Part shown: in pieces, positions 1 to 6,385 of the stretch
How positions within the stretch are numbered: position 1 is the first letter of the stretch
How the letters are laid out: every line of letters starts with the position of its first letter
From: an uncultured bacterium
Lineage (GTDB): Bacteria; Cyanobacteriota; Vampirovibrionia; Gastranaerophilales; Gastranaerophilaceae
Assembly: GCA_902765655.1 (NCBI GenBank)
Contig: CACXAK010000029.1
Span: forward strand, 1 to 10,463
Reading direction: 5' to 3'
DNA length: 10,463 nt
Notes under the pieces: generated by a model
Database searches by the model: none
The model's input: only the letters and a program-made list of their open reading frames with translations
Told to the model about the DNA's origin: nothing
Translations under genes and position numbers: made by a program

Positions 1-1050
1 AATATTATAATGGAAATTACATATACATGTAATATTTTGAGGTAAAATTCTTTTATACCAAACTCTGTTGACATAATCATTTATCCAAATCGTTTTATAG
101 TACTGCTGATTTTCATAAGGAAACAAAAACCACATTTGATGTTTATTTTGATAATGCACCCCAAGTGTATTTTTTAATCTTGTCCCATCAAATTTTTCGA
201 ATTCAGGAGAAATATTTTCAGATATTGATGAGCCCAAACGTATTTGATTTAATTCCCCAACCTGCTCAAGAGCATAGATACCGTTACTTAAAAAATACTG
301 CTTATTATCAACATTTAAAATAGAATTTGGGCTTATTGTACCTTTATCAGCAAAAGGAATAATCCTGAAATCCGCAGGACTTGTTCCCTGCAATAAATAT
401 ACTTTGTCTTTTTTATAAATTGAAAGACAATCTTTATAATTATGCATCCCTGTAATTTTTGAAGTATCAGTATAAAAATCATTTATATAGCCGGCATCAT
501 CAGGTTCCGTAAAATTATCATAAGTTCCAAGCGCTGAATAATATATTGTAGAATCATTTGCAGCCCAAACTCTGCCCTGATAAACTGCGATACAGTCAGG
601 ATAAACATATTCATCATCAAAATCTCTTAAATTACAATCCTCTATTGTATACTCCGCATCATTTTTTATATAAAACATAGCATCGGATTCAGTTGCAATA
701 AGTATTCCATACAAAAAACACGCGAATTTTACATTTGTACCAGATAATGTTTTATTTAATAAGGTAAGTTCATTTTGCACTTCATCATAAATATAAATTT
801 TCCCGCTTTGAGTTGTAATGACAAGTTTATATGTATCATCAGATTCCATTTCATGCATACCTGTAATACTATCTTCCTCAGGCAGCTCAAATAACAAAGT
901 ATTACCCTTTTGTTTAATAATTCCTTTATTTGTATAGATTTCTATATTTTTTGAATCGGCCCAGGGCAGTCGGCCTTTGTGAATTCCGAGTTCGGTTTTA
1001 GTTGAATTGAGATTTATACCTCCTGACAAGTCAAAATAATTAATGTCCAT
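1..1050 (-). CDS. Phage-like propeller/tail structural protein, C-terminus cut by window edge
   Basis: This frame is open for 350 codons from an ATG at 1050 to the left edge with no stop, so the C-terminus is missing. The start is firm: a perfect GGAGG (1057-1061) sits six bases upstream, and the ATG lies two bases after the amidase stop. The N-terminus has a phage-style opening (FDLSGGINLN, residues 6-15). Residues 157-180 (YQGRVWAAN...YYSALGTYDNF), about 205-228 (YKDCLSIYKKDKVYLLQGTSPADF) and about 237-262 (GTISPNSIL...YFLSNGIYAL) follow the pattern of beta-propeller-like tail, neck or DNA-stabilisation proteins of tailed phages. I recognise this pattern from memory and have not searched it. 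There is no signal peptide or membrane segment. The endolysin-type amidase just upstream supports a phage origin. A non-phage repeat protein remains possible. Confidence 0.72.
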   Translation of the reverse strand, partial: MDINYFDLSGGINLNSTKTELGIHKGRLPWADSKNIEIYTNKGIIKQKGNTLLFELPEEDSITGMHEMESDDTYKLVITTQSGKIYIYDEVQNELTLLNKTLSGTNVKFACFLYGILIATESDAMFYIKNDAEYTIEDCNLRDFDDEYVYPDCIAVYQGRVWAANDSTIYYSALGTYDNFTEPDDAGYINDFYTDTSKITGMHNYKDCLSIYKKDKVYLLQGTSPADFRIIPFADKGTISPNSILNVDNKQYFLSNGIYALEQVGELNQIRLGSSISENISPEFEKFDGTRLKNTLGVHYQNKHQMWFLFPYENQQYYKTIWINDYVNRVWYKRILPQNITCICNFHYNI

Positions 1051-1052
1051 AT

Positions 1053-1556
1053 TTAACCTCCAAAATATTTTTGTTTGTACCAGCGAATCTTTGAACGTAT
1101 AAAACTTCCTATATCATCTTTTGGGATCCAGGAATAAGGCGGGAGAAAAATTATATCTATTTTCCCGAAACTTGAAGTTTTCGGATTCTTTTGTCCAAAT
1201 TCATAATGCGTCATCACATTTGACGGGTTAATTTCTATTGAATATTTTTGGCAAAGCTGCGCACAAAGTTTCATACAACTTTCAAATTGAGCAACTGTTA
1301 TAGGATAATCCCCGCAATAAAAATTGTTTTTAAAACCGGCCATTGCACACATAGCAACCCCGATTGAACCTGTATTGCCCCCGCCTGTATGTGCAGCATA
1401 TATTCCGTCCTGACAATTTATATTATCTTCCGGTTTATATATCCCTGAATATATTTTTCCGTTTTTGTCAACCAAATAGTGATAACATTGTTTTTCATGC
1501 TGAGTCGGATAATATGTTCCCGCACTCCAGTGAATTATTATTCTCTTTATTTGCAT
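1053..1556 (-). CDS. N-acetylmuramoyl-L-alanine amidase (amidase_2), endolysin-like
   Basis: This is a small zinc amidase that would cut the bond between N-acetylmuramate and L-alanine in peptidoglycan. The whole protein is one amidase_2/PGRP domain. From the chosen start, zinc ligands are predicted at H9 (IIIHWSAG), H117 (MTHYEFG) and D134 (GKIDIIFLPP). The family strand YHYLVDKNGKIYSG lies near residues 25-38 and AAHTGGGNTGSIGVAM near 54-69. There is no signal peptide, cell-wall binding domain or membrane helix, which fits a phage endolysin that needs a holin rather than an exported autolysin. The start at 1556 gives the family-typical opening MQIKRIII. An ATG at 1580 would add eight lysine-rich residues but has no ribosome site. 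Either start overlaps the end of the upstream LuxR-type gene, suggesting coupled translation. No holin is visible in the window. Confidence 0.88.
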   Translation of the reverse strand: MQIKRIIIHWSAGTYYPTQHEKQCYHYLVDKNGKIYSGIYKPEDNINCQDGIYAAHTGGGNTGSIGVAMCAMAGFKNNFYCGDYPITVAQFESCMKLCAQLCQKYSIEINPSNVMTHYEFGQKNPKTSSFGKIDIIFLPPYSWIPKDDIGSFIRSKIRWYKQKYFGG

Positions 1557-1768
1557 TTCAATCTTTTTCCCTTTTCCCATTTCGGATATTCTTTATAGTA
1601 AATTGCAACTGCATGCGCCCTGGTGTATGCATTCATTTTATTCATCATCGATGTAATGTAAGAATGAACAGTACCTTGTCCAATGCCAAGTTTTTTTGCT
1701 ATTTCTTTTTCGACTAAACCATTTGCGATGCACAACAGCACATCGTGTTCACGCTGTGATAAATTCAT
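1547..1768 (-). CDS. Stand-alone LuxR/GerE-type helix-turn-helix protein
   Basis: This is a 73-residue DNA-binding protein made almost entirely of one LuxR-family HTH: MNLSQREHDVLLCIANG, then KEIAKKLGIGQGTVHSYI and a C-terminal helix ending AHAVAIYYK. No receiver or autoinducer domain precedes it, so this is a solo, GerE-like regulator. An ATG at 1810 would add 14 residues but lacks a ribosome site, whereas the ATG at 1768 has AAGGAAG a few bases upstream; I chose the latter. The gene is the first of three on this strand and overlaps the amidase start. This suggests it is co-transcribed with the phage-like genes and may control them. TAGTAT half-sites upstream (1814-1819 and 1993-2009) are possible binding sites. 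The target is not known. Confidence 0.82.
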   Translation of the reverse strand: MNLSQREHDVLLCIANGLVEKEIAKKLGIGQGTVHSYITSMMNKMNAYTRAHAVAIYYKEYPKWEKGKRLKCK

Positions 1769-1771
1769 AAA

Positions 1772-1778
1772 CTTCCTT
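1772..1778 (-). promoter_or_regulatory. Ribosome binding site deciding the LuxR-type gene start
   Basis: AAGGAAG on the minus strand ends three bases before the ATG at 1768. No comparable site precedes the upstream ATG at 1810, so the shorter 73-residue protein is favoured. Confidence 0.6.
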
Positions 1779-1841
1779 TTTGAACTACTTTTTAATATTA
1801 CATTAAGCATTTTTAGTATCGCTTAATAATATTTCCGCTCT

Positions 1842-1886
1842 AAAAAAAAATAAAAGGGGACATCATAGGAGGGAGAATCCCCTTTT
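1842..1886 (-). terminator. Intrinsic terminator or attenuator ahead of the LuxR-type gene
   Basis: On the minus strand AAAAGGGGA (1886-1878) pairs perfectly with TCCCCTTTT (1860-1852). The 17-base loop contains CCCTCC, and the stem is followed by A and nine T. This is a textbook rho-independent terminator. It does not directly follow a protein gene, because the secF transcript has its own terminator about 180 bases upstream. It therefore ends either a short non-coding transcript or an attenuated leader of the LuxR/amidase cluster starting at 1768. Confidence 0.72.
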
Positions 1887-1992
1887 GACTAATTAGAGTA
1901 TTGGAATGTTAGGGTTAATATTAAAATTTCGTTTTTCAAGATTACATATACAGTATAATTATTTATTAAAAAAATAAAATTCCTCTTTTCCG

Positions 1993-2009
1993 ATACTACT
2001 ATTTAGTAT
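1993..2009. promoter_or_regulatory. Palindrome ATACTA-N5-TAGTAT, possible operator
   Basis: A perfect 6-bp inverted repeat with a 5-base centre lies in the non-coding stretch upstream of the LuxR-type gene. LuxR/GerE dimers usually bind imperfect palindromes of about this size. A further TAGTAT with shared flanks (TTTTAGTATCG) occurs at 1811-1821, between the terminator and the LuxR-type start. This is suggestive only; short palindromes arise by chance in AT-rich DNA. Confidence 0.3.
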
Positions 2010-2062
2010 GGGAGAATAATGAAAAAAACTCATACCACCCGTATCTTACACGTTTTAATAAC

Positions 2063-2098
2063 AAAAAAGAGATTTCAAAAATTTTTGAAATCTCTTTT
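2063..2098 (-). terminator. Terminator of the secD-secF transcript
   Basis: A perfect 17-bp inverted repeat (left arm 2065-2081, right arm 2082-2098) with no separate loop bases lies about 22 bases after the secF stop. On the minus strand the stem runs into a six-T tract and then GTTATT, giving a rho-independent terminator. The other strand is followed by TTTTATAATAATTT, so weak bidirectional activity is possible. Confidence 0.82.
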
Positions 2099-2120
2099 AT
2101 AATAATTTATTAATTTTTAT

Positions 2121-3101
2121 TTATTCAGCTATTGCAGGTTTTTTAGGTGCATTTGCTCGCTCTGTCCAAAAATCAACCAGCATTGAACAGAAGAAAATAC
2201 TTGAATATGTACCTATCAACACACCGAGCATCATAGCAAGGACGAAATCTTTTGTCGTGACCCCGCCAAAGAAATACAATGCCGCTAAAGCAAGAACTGT
2301 TGTCATTGAAGTATTGATACTTCTTGTGAATGTCTGTTGAACAGAAGCATCAACTATTTCACCAAAAGACATTTTCTTTCCATGATATCTGAGATTTTCT
2401 CTGATTCTGTCATATACAACGATAGTGTCATTAACAGAATAACCAATAACCGTAAGCATTGCCGTCAAAAATAATCCGTCAACTTCTACATTAAAGAACA
2501 ATCCTAACAATGAAAATGCGCCCATTACAAATGTCACGTCATGAATTAAGCCCAAAATAGCGCTTACCGCATATTTAAACTCAAATCTGAATGAAATATA
2601 TGCAATAATACCAATTATTGCGGCAAGTAATGCGATAAATGACATTCTGAACAATTCAGAACTCAATGTCGGTCCGACAGATGTAAATTGAACCATTTGT
2701 GCATCACTATAATCTTTTTTAATAACTTCTGCAATCTTATCGGCGGTATCAGAACCTTCATCAATAAATTTTGTTCTGACCGAAATCATAGAATTGGCTT
2801 TCGCATCTTCATCTTTAGAAGTTCCTTTTAAAACCTGAACATAAGCGCTCGGGATTCCTGCTTTAGTCAAATTTGTTTGTATAGTACCGACATCCTTATG
2901 GTCAACATCTGCGCTTGTTTCATATTGCAAAATTGAACCGCCTGTATAATCAATACCAACTCTCACAGGTGAATGTGTAGGATAATTCATCATTGAATAT
3001 ATCATAGCAATGATGCCCGGTAAGAGTAATACGGCTGATAAACACATCCATAGAACTCTGTACTTGACAACATGTATTCCGTTCTTATTAAAATTAAACA
3101 T
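2121..3101 (-). CDS. secF: Protein translocase subunit SecF
   Basis: SecF is an inner-membrane protein that works with SecD to finish export of proteins through SecYEG, using the proton gradient. At 326 residues it has the usual length. A first membrane helix spans about residues 16-38. The family motif VGIDYTGG is at 48-55, followed by a periplasmic domain to about residue 150. Five more helices follow (about 154-172, 176-203, 209-230, 262-280 and 285-310). The signature TVIGYSVNDTIVVYDRIREN (217-236) carries D225, equivalent to the proton-relay aspartate in this family. AGAGGT lies eight bases before the ATG, and only 19 bases separate it from the secD stop, so secD and secF form one operon ended by the hairpin at 2063-2098. 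The gene looks intact. Confidence 0.97.
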   Translation of the reverse strand: MFNFNKNGIHVVKYRVLWMCLSAVLLLPGIIAMIYSMMNYPTHSPVRVGIDYTGGSILQYETSADVDHKDVGTIQTNLTKAGIPSAYVQVLKGTSKDEDAKANSMISVRTKFIDEGSDTADKIAEVIKKDYSDAQMVQFTSVGPTLSSELFRMSFIALLAAIIGIIAYISFRFEFKYAVSAILGLIHDVTFVMGAFSLLGLFFNVEVDGLFLTAMLTVIGYSVNDTIVVYDRIRENLRYHGKKMSFGEIVDASVQQTFTRSINTSMTTVLALAALYFFGGVTTKDFVLAMMLGVLIGTYSSIFFCSMLVDFWTERANAPKKPAIAE

Positions 3102-3120
3102 TTTTATCTACCTCTTACTC

Positions 3121-4455
3121 TTAATCTAATATACCAAATCTTGCTTTTTCACGTTTTGTTTCTTCAAACACGGCTGCCTGCCCGATTTCTTCTTTTCTCA
3201 AACCAAACAATGCCGGATATTTGAGTTCGCCTGTACCGAATATCAAATGCATAAAGTTTCTTGTAACGGTAATTGCCGTAAACAATGAAACAATAATACC
3301 GATAAACAGTGTCAGCGCAAATCCTTTAACAACACTTGTACCCAGGAAATAAAGAATAACGCAGGTAAGCATTGTTGTCATGTTTGAATCGATAATACTT
3401 GTCCATGCTCTGTCAAAACCGGAGTTAATAGCGGTAAATAAATTCCTTCCGGCCCTTAATTCTTCTTTAGTTCGCTCAAATATCAAAATGTTAGCATCAA
3501 CTGCCATACCTATACTTAATACGAAACCTGCAATACCAGCAAGAGTGATTACGACACCAAATGCCTTAAACAAAGCAAACAGAATTAAACCGTAAATAAT
3601 TAATGCCGTATCAGCAATAACCCCGGGTAATCTGTACATTAAAAGCATAAATAACATTACAAGCCCGATACCGATTACACTTGCAGTTTTGTATTTCTCA
3701 ATACTAACTGCCCCTAAAGTAGGACCAACCGTGTTTTCCTGAATAATCTTTGACGGAACAGGTAAAGCACCTGCTTTTAACAAATCAACCATCGATTTTG
3801 CTTCTTCAGGAGAAAAACCTGATTCTCCGCCGCCTGAAATTTCGGCTCTGCCGCCATAAATCGGCTCGTTGATAACAGGAGCGGAAATTTCTTCTCCGTC
3901 AAAATAGATTGCCATTGGCTTTCCAACCCATTTTTCGGTTAATTCTCCGAATTTCTGAGCACCTTTAGCATTAAATTCCAAAGATACAGTCCATTGACCT
4001 GCCTGATTTGTACCAATATTAGCATCTTTTAAATCTTCACCTGTTAAACCTGCGCTTTCCCAAACAGGAGCTTTTGTTTTTGGATCTCTTGCCTGAAGAT
4101 TCCCATCCATAACAGGCTGTTTAAATTCTAATTGTGCGGTTTTACCAAGAATTCTTTCAGCTTCTTTTGAATTCATAACACCGGGGATTTCAATTAATAA
4201 TCTTTTATCTCCAACCTGTGCAACACTCGTTTCTGATACCCCTAATTTATTAACACGTTTTTCAATCGCTGTTTGTAAACGATTCATTGTATCAGGAGTA
4301 ATTTTTCTTATTGAATTTGTTGTCTGAGCTTCAAGAACAATTCTTGAACCGCCGACCAAATCAAGTCCGAGTTTTGTAGGTATTTTGCAAACAGTAATTA
4401 TAGACGCAATTACAATTGCAACAATTACCCAGAACATAATTAATTTGTTTTTCAA
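3121..4455 (-). CDS. secD: Protein translocase subunit SecD
   Basis: SecD is the partner of SecF in the RND-like accessory complex of the Sec translocon, with a large periplasmic domain that pulls on emerging proteins. A first membrane helix spans about residues 5-23 and the hallmark LGLDLVGG is at 29-36. The periplasmic part runs to about residue 250 and includes ISGGGESGFSPEEAKSM (206-222) and TVGPTLG (242-248). The C-terminal membrane half carries GMAVDANILIFERTKEELR (316-334) with the conserved D320. At 444 residues it is on the compact side; the E. coli protein is near 615. The start is TTG at 4455, chosen because GAGGGT (4462-4467) sits six bases upstream. The next ATG, six codons in, lacks such a site and would trim the first membrane helix. 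Confidence 0.97.
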   Translation of the reverse strand: MKNKLIMFWVIVAIVIASIITVCKIPTKLGLDLVGGSRIVLEAQTTNSIRKITPDTMNRLQTAIEKRVNKLGVSETSVAQVGDKRLLIEIPGVMNSKEAERILGKTAQLEFKQPVMDGNLQARDPKTKAPVWESAGLTGEDLKDANIGTNQAGQWTVSLEFNAKGAQKFGELTEKWVGKPMAIYFDGEEISAPVINEPIYGGRAEISGGGESGFSPEEAKSMVDLLKAGALPVPSKIIQENTVGPTLGAVSIEKYKTASVIGIGLVMLFMLLMYRLPGVIADTALIIYGLILFALFKAFGVVITLAGIAGFVLSIGMAVDANILIFERTKEELRAGRNLFTAINSGFDRAWTSIIDSNMTTMLTCVILYFLGTSVVKGFALTLFIGIIVSLFTAITVTRNFMHLIFGTGELKYPALFGLRKEEIGQAAVFEETKREKARFGILD

Positions 4456-4482
4456 TTTTCTACCCTCTTATATGTGTACTAT

Positions 4483-4511
4483 TTTATATATTTTAATACA
4501 ATCATTCTGAA
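4483..4511 (-). promoter_or_regulatory. Candidate sigma-70 promoter of secD-secF
   Basis: On the minus strand TTCAGA (4511-4506) is followed after 17 bases by TATAAA (4488-4483). This predicts a transcript start near 4476 and a leader of about 20 bases before the TTG start codon. The -35 box lies inside the first hairpin of the adjacent repeat. It was matched by eye and is untested. Confidence 0.42.
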
Positions 4512-4596
4512 CTTGTTTCAGAACTTCACCCTCACCCGAATTTCTAAACTCCCAAGTTCGTTAAGAAATTCTACCCTCTCCCATAGGTAGAGGGTA
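4505..4596. repeat. Three-hairpin intergenic repeat-like element
   Basis: Three consecutive inverted repeats fill the dapA-secD gap: TTCTGAA (4505-4511) with TTCAGAA (4517-4523); GAATTTCT (4538-4545) with AGAAATTC (4564-4571) around an inner AACT/AGTT; and TACCCTCT (4572-4579) with AGAGGGTA (4589-4596). The text is richer in C and G than its surroundings. The phrase CATTCTGAACTTGTTTCAGAA resembles dispersed palindromic repeats I recall from unrelated bacterial genomes. No hairpin is followed by a clean T run, so none is a standard terminator. Copy number cannot be judged from one window. Confidence 0.5.
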
Positions 4597-4606
4597 AAGA
4601 GTTATT

Positions 4607-5512
4607 TTATTCCCCGTTTTCAAGTTCTATTTTTACCTGATCAATCACCCTGAAAAGAACGATTTTTTCATCTTCATTCAGCACCACCAATGGCTTTCTT
4701 ACATATTCCTCAATCAGACCTTTGTATTTCAAAGCTGCCTTCACAGGAATCGGATTTGGAGCCATAAACATTTGTCTGAATACAGGATAAAGTTTTTTAT
4801 GCATATTTCTTGCAGCCAAAACATCTCCTGATTTAAAGTTACGAATCATTGACTTAATTTCTTTGCCAAATAGATGTGACGCAACGGAAATTACCCCTCT
4901 CGCACCAAGAGAAAGCATCGGCAATGTAAGGGAATCATCCCCTGAATATATTGCAAAATTATCAGGACAATAGCTTCTGATTTCGGTAACTTTATCCATG
5001 TCTCCAAAACTTTGTTTGATACCAACAATATTTTCATAAGTTGATGCCAAATAAGCCACTGTTGATGGTTCAATAGATATACCTGTTCTTGATGGAATAT
5101 TATACAAAATGATCGGCAAATCAGTTGATTTTGCTATCGCTTCATAATGTTCTATCAACCCAAGCTGATTAGGTTTATTATAATAAGGAACCACAGATAA
5201 AATTGCATCTGCTTCTTCTTTTTGAGCATTTTTTGAAAACTCAACAGCCGTTTTTGTGCAGTTTGAACCGGCACTTAAAATAATTCTTGCTTTATTTGCA
5301 ACCGCATGTTTTACGGTACTTACCAACTCTCTTTCTTCTTCATTAGTTAATGTTGGAGATTCTCCGGTTGTTCCGGCAACCAATATTGCATCACTGCCGT
5401 TTTCCACTAAGTATTTTGCAAGTTTTTCGGCTCCGTCATAATCTATTGTGCCATTTTCATTCATAGGAGTAACCATAGCTGTTATAACTTCACCGCAATC
5501 AAATCTTGTCAT
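4607..5512 (-). CDS. dapA: 4-hydroxy-tetrahydrodipicolinate synthase DapA
   Basis: DapA condenses pyruvate with aspartate semialdehyde, the first committed step towards diaminopimelate and lysine, in the cytoplasm. Its 301 residues form one TIM barrel of normal family length. Visible active-site features are GTTGES (47-52), the tyrosine in VVPYYNKP (Y111), YNIPSRTG (137-144, with Y137 and R142) and the Schiff-base lysine K166 in IVGIKQSFGD. The usual wording after this lysine is KEATGD, so KQSFGD is a mild variant beside an intact lysine. The related N-acetylneuraminate lyases lack this set of residues. The ATG at 5512 has GAGGGA just upstream. An 84-base gap with its own possible promoter separates it from recO, and dapF, a later gene of the same pathway, lies at the right end of the window. 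Confidence 0.96.
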   Translation of the reverse strand: MTRFDCGEVITAMVTPMNENGTIDYDGAEKLAKYLVENGSDAILVAGTTGESPTLTNEEERELVSTVKHAVANKARIILSAGSNCTKTAVEFSKNAQKEEADAILSVVPYYNKPNQLGLIEHYEAIAKSTDLPIILYNIPSRTGISIEPSTVAYLASTYENIVGIKQSFGDMDKVTEIRSYCPDNFAIYSGDDSLTLPMLSLGARGVISVASHLFGKEIKSMIRNFKSGDVLAARNMHKKLYPVFRQMFMAPNPIPVKAALKYKGLIEEYVRKPLVVLNEDEKIVLFRVIDQVKIELENGE

Positions 5513-5545
5513 ATATATCCCTCGTCTTTATAATTATACGAGTTA

Positions 5546-5575
5546 ATTATATTACAAATATAGACAATTAAGCAA
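5546..5575 (-). promoter_or_regulatory. Candidate promoter of dapA
   Basis: On the minus strand TTGCTT (5575-5570) is followed after 18 bases by a perfect TATAAT (5551-5546), about 34 bases ahead of the dapA start. A second TATAAT at 5538-5533 lacks a matching -35 box. The match is weak because TATAAT-like words are frequent in this AT-only spacer. Confidence 0.33.
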
Positions 5576-5596
5576 TTATTAAGATAATTTTAATAA

Positions 5597-6367
5597 TTAA
5601 AATGAAATTTCTGATAAAACTTCGGTTGATTTGATTTTTTTTGGACTTTTCTTTTCTATATAATTTTTCAAAACATCAAAAGTAACTTCGCATACTTTCT
5701 CATTCGCTTTTTTTTCAAATTCGCCGCAAAAATCAAAATCATTCGAGGACATTTGCTTAAAAAATTCACACAATTTTGCAGGCATTTTTTTCTTTGAATA
5801 AGGTACCCTGTCAAGACAATCCCTGCAAACTATTCCTCCAAGGTCAGGAACAAAATAAACTTCTTCCCCTGAGGTTTCATGCCTGCAATTTAAACAATTA
5901 TCCAATTCAAGAGAAAAGCCGGAAACAGTCATCATTTTTAACTGAAACTTAATCACAGCAATTAATAATTCTACTTTATTTTCAGCATTTGACACAGCAT
6001 TCAAAGTCTTATACAACAAATCATACACAGACATTGAAGAAGGATCTTCTTCCAGTCCGAAATTATTTACCACTTCCGCAACATACATCGAATAAAAAAT
6101 TTTATCCAAATCAGATCTTGTTTTTTTGAAAGTATCAAGACTTTCTGCCTGACAGATTGTACTGAAATTTCGTCCTTTTCTGAGCATCACAGTATTTGCA
6201 ACGAGCAAATCCATCCTTGCGCCCAATTTACTTTTCGGTTTTTTAACACCTTTTGCTATCCCTTTTATAAGCCCTTTTTCTTTTGAATACATAACAATTA
6301 TTTTGTCCGATTCACTAAGATTATATGCTTTTAAATTTATAGCATCGGTTATGTAGTTATTTTGCAT
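5597..6367 (-). CDS. recO: DNA repair protein RecO
   Basis: RecO is a recombination mediator. With RecR it displaces single-strand binding protein and loads RecA onto single-stranded DNA during gap repair and, in competent bacteria, after DNA uptake. The 256 residues match the family. An N-terminal OB fold covers about residues 1-80 (opening TDAINLKAYNLSESDKIIVMYSKEKG-like, with basic GVKKPKSKLG at 40-49). A helical part follows, then a four-cysteine zinc site C158-X2-C161 and C181-X2-C184. The C-terminal tail is lysine-rich. The ATG at 6367 is preceded by GGGAAGG, and 18 bases separate it from the pilT stop, so pilT and recO are probably co-transcribed. No lesion is visible. Confidence 0.93.
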   Translation of the reverse strand: MQNNYITDAINLKAYNLSESDKIIVMYSKEKGLIKGIAKGVKKPKSKLGARMDLLVANTVMLRKGRNFSTICQAESLDTFKKTRSDLDKIFYSMYVAEVVNNFGLEEDPSSMSVYDLLYKTLNAVSNAENKVELLIAVIKFQLKMMTVSGFSLELDNCLNCRHETSGEEVYFVPDLGGIVCRDCLDRVPYSKKKMPAKLCEFFKQMSSNDFDFCGEFEKKANEKVCEVTFDVLKNYIEKKSPKKIKSTEVLSEISF

Positions 6368-6385
6368 TTCCTTCCCAAGTGAATT

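Larger units (their letters stand above)
1779..2120. other. Non-coding stretch between the phage-like block and secF
   Basis: This interval of about 340 bases has no convincing gene. It holds the minus-strand terminator at 1842-1886, the ATACTA/TAGTAT palindrome at 1993-2009 and the secF terminator at 2063-2098. A minus-strand TATACT near 1957-1952 could be a -10 box, but I found no matching -35 element. No tRNA, clear attachment-site repeat or integrase gene is visible, so the prophage boundary, if there is one here, cannot be placed exactly. Confidence 0.5.

Noticed and set aside
1364..1717. Plus-strand open frame of 117 codons opposite the amidase and LuxR-type genes
   Set aside because: It is a shadow of two well-supported genes on the other strand and its product has no recognisable domain.
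1769..1810. Longer start (ATG at 1810) for the LuxR-type protein
   Set aside because: It has no ribosome site and adds a low-complexity extension. The ATG at 1768 has AAGGAAG.
1887..2062. Prophage attachment site or tRNA gene at the boundary of the phage-like block
   Set aside because: No tRNA fold, integrase or matching direct repeat is visible within the window.
2019..2102. 27-codon plus-strand reading frame with a GGGAG ribosome-like site, giving a basic lysine-rich peptide
   Set aside because: Its second half is simply the secF terminator hairpin read through, and there is no clear promoter. It is probably chance, though the ribosome-like site is good.
4572..4596. TACCCTCT/AGAGGGTA hairpin as the dapA terminator
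   Set aside because: It is not followed by a T tract on the minus strand, so it is better treated as part of the repeat-like element.
5574..5598. AATTATTAA/TTAATAATT inverted repeat after recO as a terminator
   Set aside because: The stem is made only of A and T, overlaps the recO stop and would be very unstable, so it cannot be called a terminator.
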